Origin: Moesziomyces globuligerus
Taxonomy: Eukaryota > Basidiomycota > Ustilaginomycetes > Ustilaginales > Ustilaginaceae
NCBI GenBank assembly: GCA_030849465.1
Contig: JARVLF010000003.1
Coordinates: forward strand, 607,221-671,220
Direction of reading: 5' to 3'
DNA: 64,000 nucleotides
Made by a program: the position numbers and the translations under genes. The notes beneath the pieces are model-generated. The model made no database searches, was not told the DNA's origin, and saw nothing but the letters and a program-made list of their open reading frames with translations. Positions within the stretch are counted from its first letter, which is position 1. Each line of letters starts with the position of its first letter. This document shows, piece after piece, positions 52,195-63,131 of the stretch.

Positions 52195-53239
52195 GCTGCA
52201 CGCACGAGGTCAGACGGGCGCTTCGAGGCTGGTCAGAGAGGGAAGGAGGAAGCCTCGTTTGATGGATCCACCACCATGTTTTCACACCGATTCGGGCTTG
52301 CTTTTATCTCAAAAGCGACGACCGGCTAGGGGCTGCAGAGTCTTTTTAGCTCAGGAACAGCCCCACGACGAGATGGGCGATGCTGGCGATGGCGAAAGAC
52401 ATCTTGCAGCCGCCCCACCAAAGGCGCCATCAGCACTCGAGACCAAAGGGCAAGCGCGCTCTGCGGCAGCTTCTGGGCCGACGGGCTAGCGGCTAGCGCA
52501 GTCGATTTCCGAGGGCGGACCGAGGGGCAAGCGGCAAAGAAAGGCCTTTTGACGTGCAGAGACCGCACGCGGCTCGACGAAGCCCTGCGGAAGGCACCAT
52601 CCCGAAGGGCGTCTCTGGCGGCCGATTCAGCACACGCTCGGCTGCCAGGGTCCAGCTGCCTCGCATCCCACGCACAAGATGATTGGGGCCGCATGGAACG
52701 ATCCTTGTCGAGGATGGCGTGACAGCCGTGCGCTGCTGGAATGGACCAATCGGGATCCCGCTAAAACTCATGCAAAAAGGCACGGTTTTAGCGCCATTTT
52801 CGTGCATCCATGCGCCTTGCCTCGTTCGCGTGAAATGAGCTCCCAGATAGGCAATCTCTGCTCGAGCCTGCCGGTCTTAGACCAGATCCGAGCGGCTGGC
52901 TCCGTGAGAAAGGTCTCACGGAATACAGTAGCCTGTGCGTTGCTGCACAGCGTGGTATCAGCTGCATTGGCGGAGTTCGAACGTTGTGGACCAATGAATT
53001 GACCGGCGGCGCAGCGCTCGGAGATATCACCGAACGGCCCCACCTTGGGCTTTGATGAGTACGCTGGTCAGCTGCAATCAAAGCTTCGGTATGGCGTCTT
53101 CCGAGTCCACGCTAAGCCACGTTATCTCAACGCCGTCAAGCTTGCGCACAGACGCAGACCGACAAAGACGAAATGTCAACAATTGATTGAACGGCAGAGA
53201 ATGCGAGACAGGAAGAACAAAGAGGGGGGAAGGGGGGGC
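52195..53239. other. Intergenic region
   Basis: About 1.05 kb between the OPT start and the stop of the FAD monooxygenase (both minus strand). ORFs here are short and not protein-like; no repeat or RNA gene seen. Confidence 0.5.
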
Positions 53240-54607
53240 TCATGCATCGGCAGCGATGGCTGTGGAAGCGTTTGCGAGGTTGCCGAGGCCGTTGGAGGTG
53301 GCGTGGGAGGAGGTCGGGGTGGAGGATTTGAGGTTGGGGTGGACGGATTCGCGGATGTGCTTCTTCATGTCGTAGGTGTTCATCTCGTTGACCGTGAGCT
53401 TGTTCTCGGATGCGGCGAGCGCGGCGTCGTGGGCGTTGAGCGACGAGAATCCGAGACGCTCGTTGAGGTTCTCGAGCGCGCGGGTCGAGGCCTGCTGGAC
53501 GCGCGTCGCTCGCGGCTTGCGGATGTCCTGGTAGAGCTTGAGTCCCGCCTCGACGTCGGTGGTGAAGTTGTACTCTGGCGAAAAGATGATGCCGAGGGCG
53601 GCGGCGTCCTCGATGGCCTGGCAGGCGCCCTGCGACTGGTGCGGCATCATGGGATGCGCAGCATCGCCCAGGATGCACGTCTGCTTCTTGTACCAGTGCG
53701 AGTAGGGCTGGTGGACGTACAGCCGCCACGGCTTGCGCTCGACCGAGTTCTGGATCAGCTTGACGCAGAGCGGATCGAGCTTCGAGTAGTCGCCCGCGAG
53801 GATCTCCTCGGGCGGCACCTCTTCAAACACAAAGCCTTCCGACTGGTGCTTGGTCAGCTCGGTGGGCATAAAGCAGTAGAACGAGACGACGTCGCCGCCC
53901 GCACACGGGCTCATGACGATCTTGTAGTACTGGTTGAGGTCGTCCTTGGGATATCCGCCCCAGAACTGGATCGCCGGATCGGCGGCCCAGGTGAGGCCGA
54001 GACGCTCCACCTCTTCCTTGGTCACGTTGCAGCGGTAGCAGGTCTGCGGGGCCGATTTGATGTCGGGCGTGACGCCGATGGCGATGCGGGCCTTGGAGCG
54101 GATGCCGTCCGAGCCGATGATGAGGTCGGCGCTGACCTTGTTGCCGTTGCGGAAGGTGATCAGGTTCGACTCCGGGTCGACCTCCTCGGCGATGTGGTCC
54201 ATGACGATCTCGACGGGCGTGCCCTTGCCGTCGGGCGAGGTGGCGGTGTCCATGAGCATCTTGTGCATGTCCTGACGGTGGAACATGTTGTAAACGTTGC
54301 CCCAGGTTTTTTCGTAGTCGTGCAGGTGGTACTGGTTGAGGATCTCGCCCGTCTCCCAGTCGCGCATGGTGAGCTCCATGAGGATGACGGGCCGACCGGA
54401 CTGGACGTCGACCTCCCAGTCGTGCAGCCACTGCGTGCCGTTGGCGGCGCACGAGATCGAGGCGCCCACCTCGACGTCAAAGTCCCTGCGCTCGTAGACG
54501 GTGCACTTGTGACCGGCGCGACGGAGGGCGAGCGCAGTCGAGAAGCCGCCGATGCCGCCGCCGAGCACGGCGACGTTGAGCTGCTTGAAGGTAGAAGATT
54601 CGGACAT
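53240..54607 (-). CDS. FAD-dependent aromatic monooxygenase, salicylate-hydroxylase-like
   Basis: Intronless, 455 aa. The three FAD-binding motifs of class A flavin monooxygenases are present: VAVLGGGIGGFSTALALRRAG (GxGxxG, residues 16-21) followed by VYERR, LIIGSDGIRSKAR (DG motif) and CILGDAAHPMMPHQSQGAC (GD motif). The family hydroxylates aromatic acids such as salicylate with NAD(P)H and O2. Smut fungi are known to have salicylate hydroxylases, but several homologous enzymes act on other phenols or in secondary metabolism, so the substrate is open. The gene is divergent from a Zn2Cys6 regulator (973 bp between starts) and has a TATATA element 100 bp upstream. The C-terminus is Ser/Thr/Ala-rich and looks disordered. 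Confidence 0.88.
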   Translation of the reverse strand: MSESSTFKQLNVAVLGGGIGGFSTALALRRAGHKCTVYERRDFDVEVGASISCAANGTQWLHDWEVDVQSGRPVILMELTMRDWETGEILNQYHLHDYEKTWGNVYNMFHRQDMHKMLMDTATSPDGKGTPVEIVMDHIAEEVDPESNLITFRNGNKVSADLIIGSDGIRSKARIAIGVTPDIKSAPQTCYRCNVTKEEVERLGLTWAADPAIQFWGGYPKDDLNQYYKIVMSPCAGGDVVSFYCFMPTELTKHQSEGFVFEEVPPEEILAGDYSKLDPLCVKLIQNSVERKPWRLYVHQPYSHWYKKQTCILGDAAHPMMPHQSQGACQAIEDAAALGIIFSPEYNFTTDVEAGLKLYQDIRKPRATRVQQASTRALENLNERLGFSSLNAHDAALAASENKLTVNEMNTYDMKKHIRESVHPNLKSSTPTSSHATSNGLGNLANASTAIAADA

Positions 54608-54705
54608 TGTGACACGACGATAGCTGGGAAGAGCGGGGGAGAGGGAGGGTATGCGACGCTGATGCGGACACGACGGCGAGCAAGGCCCCGCTTCGACGGG
54701 GTGTC

Positions 54706-54711
54706 TATATA
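54706..54711 (-). promoter_or_regulatory. TATA box of the FAD monooxygenase gene
   Basis: TATATA about 100 bp upstream of the minus-strand ATG at 54607, in GC-rich surroundings. Confidence 0.45.
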
Positions 54712-55350
54712 CTCAACCACAAGCCGCACACATCGTACGAGCCTCGCGGACGAGGTCCGAAGAGCCCGAGATGACTTGGCACGGAGGAACCCACGAGGCA
54801 GCCAGCCAACACAGGGGAGCGGGAGCGGAAGTGGATCCTTCCTTGAGCCGATGCGTGCCTCGAATAGCCGTCTGGCGAGTATCCGCTACACACTGGCATG
54901 GCAGCGGCAGTCACCACTAGGGCAAGCGCAAGGGTCGAGGAGGCGGGCAACCTTGAGTGTCCAAAGGGTTCTAGTTGCGAGGGTCAGCTGGTGCGAGCCT
55001 CGGCTTGTGGTGCGCGGGCCTCGTCGTACGGATACGGATGTGGAGCCGCGGACAAAGGCCGCGAATCTCGTCCGGCGCGATATCTCGAATAGTCTTTTTT
55101 TTAGGCAGAGTTGGCCAGCTTTATCTCGCCATGGAAGCGCCTCGGAAGCTTTCCCCGCACTCGGATTCCATTCCGTTGTGCGAGGCGACGCTTTGTCCAA
55201 CCTCGCACCTTTCGACGCTGTCAACGTTCTGCACTCTGCCCTGGTCGGGAATCCACCGCTTCCGATTCGGTAGCCGCCCGTCCAATTGTCCTGTCAGCCC
55301 CGCAAAGCGTAGTTCTTCGCCACCAACATCGTCCGCGCGTCTTGCCCGGC

Positions 55351-55356
55351 TATATA
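55351..55356 (+). promoter_or_regulatory. TATA box of the Zn2Cys6 regulator gene
   Basis: TATATA about 225 bp upstream of the ATG at 55581, which would leave a leader of roughly 190 nt. Confidence 0.4.
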
Positions 55357-55580
55357 GGCCTGGCTCCCTTACGCCAGCACCTCGGTCATCCCCCGAACCG
55401 CCGCCTCGTTTGCGATCCACCCAACCCCCACTCGTGCTCGTGCCCGCTGACATACATCCTGCAGCGCCTTGCATCTCTCACGCTCTCACAAGCCAGTGCA
55501 GTGCGATGGTGTCTCGAACCCTTGCACGCCTGTGATCACCCCCCTCCACCTCATCGCGCCCGCTCCCCGGTCTATTCGCC

Positions 55581-58118
55581 ATGCAGTCCGTCGACCCCGC
55601 TGGCCTCTCCAACACCATCGCGCCGGCCGACGCCTCTCTCCCCGCGTCGGCCGCCAATGGCGCTGCCGCCAACAGCAGCGTCAAGAACCTCAGCTGCCTC
55701 CAGTGTCGCAAGCGCAAGACGCGATGCGACAAAAAGTACCCCTGCTCCCCCTGCGTCATCCGCGGCGATCAGGCCTCCTGCACACAGGTCCAGCAGACCA
55801 TCGCTTCGATCACCACCTCGCTCGGCTCGGCCACCTCGCCCACCCGCGAGCTCGCACCGCCCCTCGCACATCGTCCCAGCATCTCGCTCTCCCAAGACGG
55901 ACAGCCATCCGGCCCGGTCCCCGCCCCGTCCTCCTCGTCGTCCAAGAATGAGCTGCACGAGTCGCCCTTCGCCTCGGAGCGCTTCATCGGCTTGGACGCC
56001 GAGCGCCTCTATCGCCTCGAGGCCCGCATGGACCGCATCGAACGCTACGTGCACGTGCGCAGCCAGTCCAACGGCGCCGCTTTCCCCTCGGCTCCCGTCA
56101 ACGAAGAAGACGCTCCCGGCGATCGCACCCAAGCCAAGGAGGAGCTACACATCGGCCAGGACATCCAGGACCTCTTTGAAGACGCTGCCATGGGGCGCAA
56201 GCTCAAACTCAAGAGTCTGCCCCTCGGCGCCGTCGGCGCCACCGCAGACGACGCGGTCAAGGACGCAGAGGCAGACACCGACGAGGAGCAGATGCTCGAT
56301 CAACGCTCCGCCGACTCGCCCGCCGACGTCGCCTTCCGCTTCGCACAGTTCCTGCCTCCCAACACCTCGATCCTCCTCGACTTCTACTTCACCCAGGTCG
56401 ACTGGACCACGCGCGTGCTGCCTCCCGAAGGCGCCGCCGAGTTCCTCCGCCTCTCCAAGATGCAGCCCGAGCAGATCGCCGCCTTCCCCGTCTCGAGCGC
56501 GCTCGTCTGTTGCTACTTTGTCGTCATCGCCCTCGCGCTCCACTTTGCGGACCCGACCCTGCTAGAGACGGTCGGCATCTCGAAGAAGGAGGCCTCGCGC
56601 CTCGCCGATACGCTCTGCACCGGCAGCCAGCAGCTGCTCTGGTCGTCCAACTTTCTCCAGTCGCAGCAGCTCGAGCATCTCGCCTGCATCTGCCTCCTCG
56701 GCGTCTACCAGCACAATCGCAAGGAGCAGGCCGATGGGCAGTGGGCCCTGTTGGGATCCGCCATCAAGGTGGCCCAGAACATCGGCCTGGCGCGTCTCGA
56801 CCATGGCAGCGCGTCCAACAAGCCTTCGGTGAGCATGCGGACCGAGGCGCGTCGCGAGCTCGGACGGCGGATCTGGTGGAACCTCACGTGGCTCGACTGG
56901 TCGCATGCGGCTGCGCACTTTGGCATCTACTCTGTGCATCCGCTGCAGAACCGGACCAAGCTGCCGGCCAATGTCGAGATGCACGGCGAGAGCCTGACGC
57001 TGCACTCGCCCGACGTGTATACGCACTCGTCGGCCATCACGATGCGCATGCGCTACGTGACCATCTACCGCGAGAGCGTCGACGTCTCCAACGAGCGTTC
57101 GCTGCTCTCGCGCGCGCAGATCCATCGCTTCGTCAGCAGGCTCAACGAGGTGCACGACTCGACGCCCGCCTGCCTGCGCTACTCGCCCGGGCGCACGTAC
57201 GACCGCCCCGACCAGGCCATGGAGTCGGTCATGCTCGAACTCATGTATCTCAACCGCATCCTGCGTCTGCATCGCGTGCATCAGCTCTCGGGCTTCACCG
57301 ACGACGATTGGGGCTTCGCGCGCAAGGCGTGCCTCTCGTCGGCGAGCTGCATCGTGCGCATCCTCTCGCTGCAGGAGTCGAGCGTCATCCACCGCTTCTG
57401 GCTGGTGACCTTCTACCTGCTGGGCGCCGCCATGGCGTTGGTGATGGAGCTCTGCTGCGCAGGTCGGCACGACCTCGACGCGGCCTCGGTGCGCGCGAGC
57501 CTCTCGACGGCCATCTCACTGCTCTCCAAAGCGGGACCGGGCAGCGAAGCGGCGCGCAACTCGCGGCGCATCCTCAAGGAGCTGCTGAGCGCCGAGGAGA
57601 GGATCCGCGATGCGTTTGCCCGGCTCGGCGGACTCGAGCGCATCGCCGAGGAGAAGCTCGACACGAGCGGCACCAAGGACATCTTTCTCAACGTGCTCCA
57701 AAAGGTCTTTAGCGCCTCGTCGAGGGTCAAGCGCAAGCGTCCGCTCGACAAGCAAGCCGCTGGCTCGGCCAGGCCGGACAAGGTGAGGCGCGCAGAGCTC
57801 GGCGGCTCGGCGACGCAGACGCGCGAGTCGAGCGTCTCGTCGTCGGGCGAAGCACGCAACGGCGCAGGCGACGACATGGAGAACGGAATGGAGGCGGCAT
57901 ACAGCTGGCTCAATCCTACCGACTTTGCCGGCATGACGGCCAAGGAAGCGGGCCAAGGCGCCGAGGCGGTCTCGGTGGGTGGCGACGGCACGGTGGCGTC
58001 CAACGAGAGCGACTGGCAGGGCGACCAGACGCTCTTCCCATCCCTGGACGGGATCCTCTCCGGAGCACTATCGATCGACGAGTGGCTCGGCTCGTCGTAT
58101 CCCTTTGACCATCTTTGA
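55581..58118 (+). CDS. Zn2Cys6 fungal transcription factor next to the monooxygenase
   Basis: Intronless, 845 aa. The zinc cluster has Cys 39, 42, 49, 55, 58 and 67 (CX2CX6CX5CX2CX8C) with CLQCRKRKTRCDKKYPCSPC. A short coiled-coil-like stretch follows (LDAERLYRLEARMDRIERYV, ~135-155) and may dimerise it. The fungal_trans domain covers about 250-560 and contains LQSQQLEHLACICLLGVYQ, WALLGSAIKVAQNIGLARLD and RRELGRRIWWNLTWLDW, the conserved helix of this domain. The C-terminus is acidic and Ser/Gly-rich with SIDEWLGSSYPFDHL at the end, a likely activation segment. Being divergent from a salicylate-hydroxylase-like gene, it is a candidate pathway-specific regulator; smut salicylate sensors are proteins of this class, but identity is not shown. 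Confidence 0.9.
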   Translation: MQSVDPAGLSNTIAPADASLPASAANGAAANSSVKNLSCLQCRKRKTRCDKKYPCSPCVIRGDQASCTQVQQTIASITTSLGSATSPTRELAPPLAHRPSISLSQDGQPSGPVPAPSSSSSKNELHESPFASERFIGLDAERLYRLEARMDRIERYVHVRSQSNGAAFPSAPVNEEDAPGDRTQAKEELHIGQDIQDLFEDAAMGRKLKLKSLPLGAVGATADDAVKDAEADTDEEQMLDQRSADSPADVAFRFAQFLPPNTSILLDFYFTQVDWTTRVLPPEGAAEFLRLSKMQPEQIAAFPVSSALVCCYFVVIALALHFADPTLLETVGISKKEASRLADTLCTGSQQLLWSSNFLQSQQLEHLACICLLGVYQHNRKEQADGQWALLGSAIKVAQNIGLARLDHGSASNKPSVSMRTEARRELGRRIWWNLTWLDWSHAAAHFGIYSVHPLQNRTKLPANVEMHGESLTLHSPDVYTHSSAITMRMRYVTIYRESVDVSNERSLLSRAQIHRFVSRLNEVHDSTPACLRYSPGRTYDRPDQAMESVMLELMYLNRILRLHRVHQLSGFTDDDWGFARKACLSSASCIVRILSLQESSVIHRFWLVTFYLLGAAMALVMELCCAGRHDLDAASVRASLSTAISLLSKAGPGSEAARNSRRILKELLSAEERIRDAFARLGGLERIAEEKLDTSGTKDIFLNVLQKVFSASSRVKRKRPLDKQAAGSARPDKVRRAELGGSATQTRESSVSSSGEARNGAGDDMENGMEAAYSWLNPTDFAGMTAKEAGQGAEAVSVGGDGTVASNESDWQGDQTLFPSLDGILSGALSIDEWLGSSYPFDHL

Positions 58119-58245
58119 CCCGACGTGCTGGAGCGAGCAAGGAGCGTTGGGATTGTTGTTCTTTCAGTGATTTTTTGTATTTTTACGGATCGCATGCAAA
58201 ATCGAGTACGCTCGGCCGCGAGCGCAAAGCATGGCAGCGCGCCTC

Positions 58246-58767
58246 TCAGGCGACGGGCTTGCTGTCGTCGATGGCGACAAACTCGTCGCCGATGGCGATC
58301 TGGAGCGTGGCGGGGTTGGTGAAGTTGACGGCGTCCGGGCCGAGGATCTGTGCGGTCTCTGGGTCGTGGAAGAAGGCGCGAGCGTCGTCGATGGTGGCAA
58401 AGACGAACGAGGAGCAGCCGTCGTAGGCGATGGGCTGCATCGGGTTCTGGGGACTGAGCGCATCGGGACCAAAGATCGAAGTGATGGAGTGCTTGGCCTT
58501 GTCGGTCATGCAATGAAACTGCGGTCGCAAAGGGCAAAGGCGCAAAGCTGGTCAGCTGACGAGTCGATGGGAAGAGATGCAAGTTGGCTCACTCACCTGG
58601 GTGTACGAGATGCACTTGTGCTTGAGCAGCACGGGTCCGGCGAGCGCAGCGTGCTTCTGAGCATAGTATTCGGAGAACTGCTCGTCCGAGATGTCGTCCT
58701 TCTTCTTGAGGTAGATGGACACCTTGAAGACGCGCGCCCACTTTCCTGGTGCAGATGCGGAAGTCAT
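58246..58767 (-). CDS. EthD-domain small protein
   Basis: Two exons on the minus strand, 58767-58597 and 58518-58246 (78-bp intron, GTGAGT...GCAG), 147 aa. The protein starts MTSASAPGKWARVFKVSIYL and contains the ferredoxin-like features of EthD/dimeric alpha-beta barrel proteins: KKKDDISDEQFSEYYAQKHA, VLLKHKCISYTQFHCMTD and AYDGCSSFVFATIDDARAFF. Members occur in aromatic catabolism and polyketide clusters, some as cyclases or decarboxylases, others without known activity. It is convergent with the Zn2Cys6 regulator, about 130 bp away, and divergent from a secreted esterase, which fits membership in the same catabolic block. Catalytic residues cannot be assigned. Confidence 0.85.
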
Positions 58768-59532
58768 CTTGTTTTCGTTCTTGCTTGGTCGAGATAGCAG
58801 ATTGTCGATGAGGATGAGGATGAATGCTGGTGGAGAGGAAGCACCGCGCAGCTTGCCAAGCCGAGCAGACTGTGACGCTAAGACTGCGGGGTGGCCCCTG
58901 CGCGCGCAATCTGACTTTGACATGCGCCGAAGCCTGACTGAAATCTGAAATAAATCATGCATCCTCCAAAGGCTTTTTTTTGGCCGATCCCTGCGCTTGG
59001 ACCATCGATTCGCACCTTTTATTCGACGCCCGAAAATTGGAGCGGAAATTGGCATTCTGGACTCAAACCATGAATTATCGGCGATTTGCAACGGCGTTCT
59101 TGTTCTTCTGGACCCCCACCGCCTTGGGTCCCAAATGCATTGCCGTGTGCGACTGCACTCACGAGTCGGTCCCCATCCAAACTCGCTTACCACCCACACT
59201 TCCCCGCACTCTCGCCAATCTACCGGACCCAAGTCGCCGGTCGCCGTCTTCTCCTTGGCCATCCTCAGCGCTTTTCGCCGGCGCGTTTGACCTGCAAAGA
59301 CTCGATGGACATCCTCGCCCCTCCACCCGCCGCTGGCGAGCTTGGCCGTTTTGGCCGTCGCCGAGCTCCCCCTTCGTTTCAGCCGGCCGTGATCTCTCGC
59401 TGCACCTTTCCATCTCATCGTCTCCCATCAGCTCCATGCTGACCCACGCCAGCCCAAGGAGAGCCCTACTTAAATGCTCTCATCGATCTCCATACCTCTC
59501 CGCCCCGCCCACCCGTCATCCGCAAGTTCGCC
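58768..59532. other. Divergent intergenic region (EthD protein / carboxylesterase)
   Basis: About 765 bp without a gene. A CTTAAAT element lies about 65 bp before the esterase ATG; otherwise only short shadow ORFs. Confidence 0.5.
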
Positions 59533-61576
59533 ATGAAATCGCTCCTCTTCTTCCAGAGCATCCTCCTGCTTGCGCTGACCCTCGGTCGCGCCGCACCGGC
59601 TCGAGCCTCCCCGCTCTCTTCGCAGCCTTTTGCCGACCTTCTCGCCAAGCGTGAAGCCAGCCAGGCATCCGACCAGCTCACCGTAGACCTCGGCTACTCC
59701 AACTACCGAGGAACCTTCAACGCAACAACAAACATCAATTCATGGAAGGGCATCCGCTTCACCGCGCCCCCCACCGCCGATCTGCGTTGGCAGCCACCCC
59801 AACCTCCCTCGCTCAACCGCACCAACATCATTCAAGCCGACCAGTATGGTCCTCAGTGTCCCCAGAATCCATTCGGAAATCCGCAGTTCCAGACCAGCGC
59901 CCAGTATCAGGACGCCAACGAGGACTGCCTCTTCCTCAACGTCTTTGCTCCCCAGAATGCCACTAATCTCCCCGTCATGGTCTGGATCCATGGGTAAGCA
60001 TCCTTCTTTGTGCCCTTCCAAACCCGCTTTTGGCTTGAGCCTCGCTGACCGTAATGTCTCTTCGTACACGACACAGTGGCGGCTACGGTGCAGGAAATGG
60101 TCAGTACGACTTTTCTTCGATCATCAACGCCAACCAGAACGACTTTGTTGGCGTCGCCATCCAGTACCGCCTCGGCGCGTTCGGCTTCCTCGCCTCGGAT
60201 GAGCTCAGCCGGTACGGCGTCGTCAACGCCGGCATCCTCGACCAGCGCTTCGGCCTCGAGTGGGTGCAGGCCTACATCTCGCAGTTCGGCGGCGATCCCC
60301 GCAACGTCACCATCGCTGGCGAGTCCGCCGGCGGAGGCTCCGTCATGCTCCACGCTCTCGGCCAAGGTGGTACGCTCGGCACCTCGCTCTTCAAGAACGT
60401 CATCGCAGCAAGCCCCTACCTTCCGCTCCAGTTCGGCTACAAGGATTTCGAACCCTCCCAAGCCTACTACGCTTTCGCCGCCGAAGCTGGCTGCTTCAAT
60501 GCCACCGCATACGGCAACACTCGCCAGAACGTCTTCCAGTGTCTACTCACCAAGGACTCTCAAACCCTCCAGCAAGCCAACGTCAAGGTGTCAGCTAGCA
60601 GCTTCTACGGCACCTGGTCGTTCTTGCCCGTCACCGATGGTACCTATGTTCAAGACGTACCCTCGCAGCAACTCAACGCTAGACGCGTGAACGGTAAGCA
60701 TCTCCTCGTCGGCAACAATGGCGCAGAGGGTGGATCGTTCGTTCCCCGCGACATCAACACCGAAGAAGCCTTGAAAAATTGGCTCAAGACTCTTCTCCCT
60801 CTAACGAAGGACGAGGATATCACCAAGCTCTTGCAGGTCTACCCCGTAGACACGAGTGTCACCACCAATTATGCCACCAATGGCATCGACTCGCCCGACG
60901 CTACCAGCGTCTCCCCCGTCGCCCACGGTCAACAAGCACGAGCAGACGTAAGTACATGGAATGCTCGCTGCATCTCCGATACACGATGAGCATCATCGAC
61001 TGACCGCACTCCTGAATGACCTGCCATTGTCTCGGCCGGACTCGCAACATATCTCAATGCCCACAGAACATATATGGCGAGCTCACCTTCGTCTGTCCTA
61101 GCTACTGGATGTCCGAGGCCTACAGTGGATCCGGTCGAGCCGCGTATCGTTATCAGTACAGCGTCGTCCCTGCGCTTCATGGTAACGACGTGGTTGGCTA
61201 CTTTGGACCGCCCTCGAATGTTCAGGGACCCGATTTCGTGAAGGCCTTCATGAACATCTACGGCAACTTTGTCACCAGGGACGATCCTTCCATCTCTTCC
61301 GCTCTGGCATACGGCAACTCGTCTGCCTCCTCGCAGTCGCAGCCCAACGCGGCTGAAAACTGGCCCAAGTTTTCGCCATCGAGCCCCTACCAGATCAACC
61401 TCAATCAGACCGGCGGTGCCGTCGATTCGATGCCAATGCTCGGCGCCAACGTGACCATCTTGACCGAACCGGGCCTCCGCAACGACTTCTCCAAGGTCAA
61501 CGCCTACACTTGGGAAGGCGGACGCGGATCGAGATGCGACTACTGGAGGTCGATCCACAATCTCTTGCCCAACTGA
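59533..61576 (+). CDS. Secreted type-B carboxylesterase/lipase
   Basis: Three exons, 59533-59993, 60077-60947 and 61067-61576, 613 aa. A signal peptide (MKSLLFFQSILLLALTLGRA) leads into a short pro-region ending near KR, then the alpha/beta-hydrolase domain. This has NEDCLFLNVFAP, VMVWIHGGGYGAGNG (oxyanion hole), TIAGESAGGGSVMLHAL (nucleophilic Ser around 236) and ALHGNDVVGYF with the catalytic His (around 481). Paired Cys flank the EDC motif, as in secreted relatives, and several N-glycosylation sites (NAT, NVT, NQT) are present. It could cleave esters outside the cell. It is the last convincing gene before the subtelomere and lies next to the EthD and monooxygenase genes. Confidence 0.93.
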
Positions 61577-62544
61577 TTCGCGCTTGTGCCATGCAGCACA
61601 TCCTCGCTTGCAATTCAAATCCTGGTCAAACTTCTATGATATTGTGCCGAAGAGCAAGCAAGAAGAGCGAACAAGAATTTGAACGTTCAAGACTCAAAAA
61701 TGCGTGACTCGCTTCTTCCTAGGCTGACTTTCTTAGACTTCGCCAATCATTAATGACGCTGACGCTTTGTTCAGTGATGCCTGCAAATCGATCAGCTTTT
61801 TTCATCCGTAATCTCACCGCATAACGTAACTTCACTATTCTAAGCAAAATGATTCATATCCTGAAGAAACGCAAGCGGGGGGTGATTGCTTGTTGGAAAA
61901 CTGCCTTCCTTTTCGTCAGCAGCAAGAAATTGCTGGCGTCGGCAAGCACTTGCCACACTTCAAATTCTGACTTGGATCTCAGACGCGTTTCCGGCTCTGG
62001 CAACTAATTTCCCCCAAAGGAACCAAGCTGCAATGTCCGTGGCGGTGGATGCTCAATCCACGCCATGCACAAGACTCAGACTACAGTCTTTGCTCTTGAC
62101 GTTGGTAACATATCTCCAACAACGGGATGGTGGCCCATCCATTGGGGCAAACGCAACACATGGGCAACTTGGAGCAACAAGCTCCCATTTCACTTCTACA
62201 GCGTAGCATGCTATAGCGACCCCAACAACGCCTTATGCATTGTTGGGAAGTTTATGCCACGGATATATGGAACTCGCCTTCAGCAATCTCCATCACTTTC
62301 ACTCAATTGAATCAGTTCCCATTTTCCCATACGCTTTGTACACTCTGCCTGTTCAAGAGACCTTTGCCGTCACCGCTAAGTATTGTGCCGTCACCAGGTT
62401 TTCCTTCCCCTTGACCCCTGCTGCTCCTACGTTGCCGTGTCCTCACTGGTAAGGATTGTATCTAGGTGAAACATCCTCAGACTTAGCTCTACACGCCAAT
62501 CCGCCACTGGGAAGCCAATAGCAAATTAGCTACTTGCCCTTGGG
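61577..62544. other. Gene-poor subtelomeric DNA
   Basis: About 970 bp, AT-richer than the coding part. Contains CATATCCTGAAGAAACG at 61855 (resembling the repeat-island terminal motif) and a small perfect hairpin (CCCAACAA...TTGTTGGG, 62221-62247). No gene recognised. Confidence 0.55.
62529..62542 (+). repeat. Left arm of 14-bp inverted repeat bracketing the TAS array
   Basis: GCTACTTGCCCTTG; its exact reverse complement lies at 63435-63448, just beyond the third repeat copy. Confidence 0.85.
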
Positions 62545-62860
62545 TTCCAGATCCTTTTGATGGTGGGTTTCCAACTTTTGGACGCGCTCGGCATCCAGCG
62601 GTCCCTGGTCTGCCCTCATGGAAGACGGTCCAATTCAAAAATCTGACGCGTTGAGTTTCACAGGAAGACAGTCCGCTTCAAAAATCAAGACGGTCTGCTT
62701 CAAAAATCAAGACAGTCCACTTCAGAAATAAAGACGGTCTGCTTCAAAAATGGAGACGGTCCACCACAGTCAGAGGGACGGTCCACTACAGTCAGAGAGA
62801 CAGTCCGCTACAGTCAGAGAGACGGTCAGCTACAGTCAGAGAGACGGTCAGCTACAAAAG
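62545..62860 (+). repeat. Telomere-associated repeat, copy 1
   Basis: Begins TTCCAGATCCTTTTGATGGT, with a leader of about 120 bp. A minisatellite with strict 22-bp period (GACRGTC starting at 62667, 62689, 62711, 62733, 62755, 62777, 62799, 62821 and 62843), nine units, follows. Confidence 0.92.
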
Positions 62861-63131
62861 TTCCAGATCCTTTTGACGGTGGGTTTCCAACTTTTGGACG
62901 CGCTTGGCATCCAGCGGTCCCTGGTCTGCCCTCATGGAAGACGGTCCAATTCAAAAATCTGACGCGTTGAATTTCACAGGAAGACAGTCCGCTTCAAAAA
63001 TCAAGACGGTCTGCTTCAAAAATCAAGACGGTCCACTTCAGAAATAAAGACGGTCTGCTTCAAAAATGGAGACGGTCCACCACAGTCAGAGAGACGGTCC
63101 ACTACAGTCAGAGAGACAGTCTGGGTTAGGG
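62861..63131 (+). repeat. Telomere-associated repeat, copy 2
   Basis: Same leader, seven 22-bp units (62983-63115), then truncation at GGGTTAGGG, a telomere-like motif, directly before copy 3. Confidence 0.92.

Larger units (their letters stand above)
54608..55580. promoter_or_regulatory. Divergent region between monooxygenase and its neighbouring regulator
   Basis: About 970 bp with a TATA element for each gene (54706-54711 and 55351-55356). No palindromic CGG-type site could be assigned with confidence. Confidence 0.4.

Noticed and set aside
53045..55273. 742-aa plus-strand ORF opposite the FAD monooxygenase
   Set aside because: Antisense shadow running through gene and promoter without any motif.
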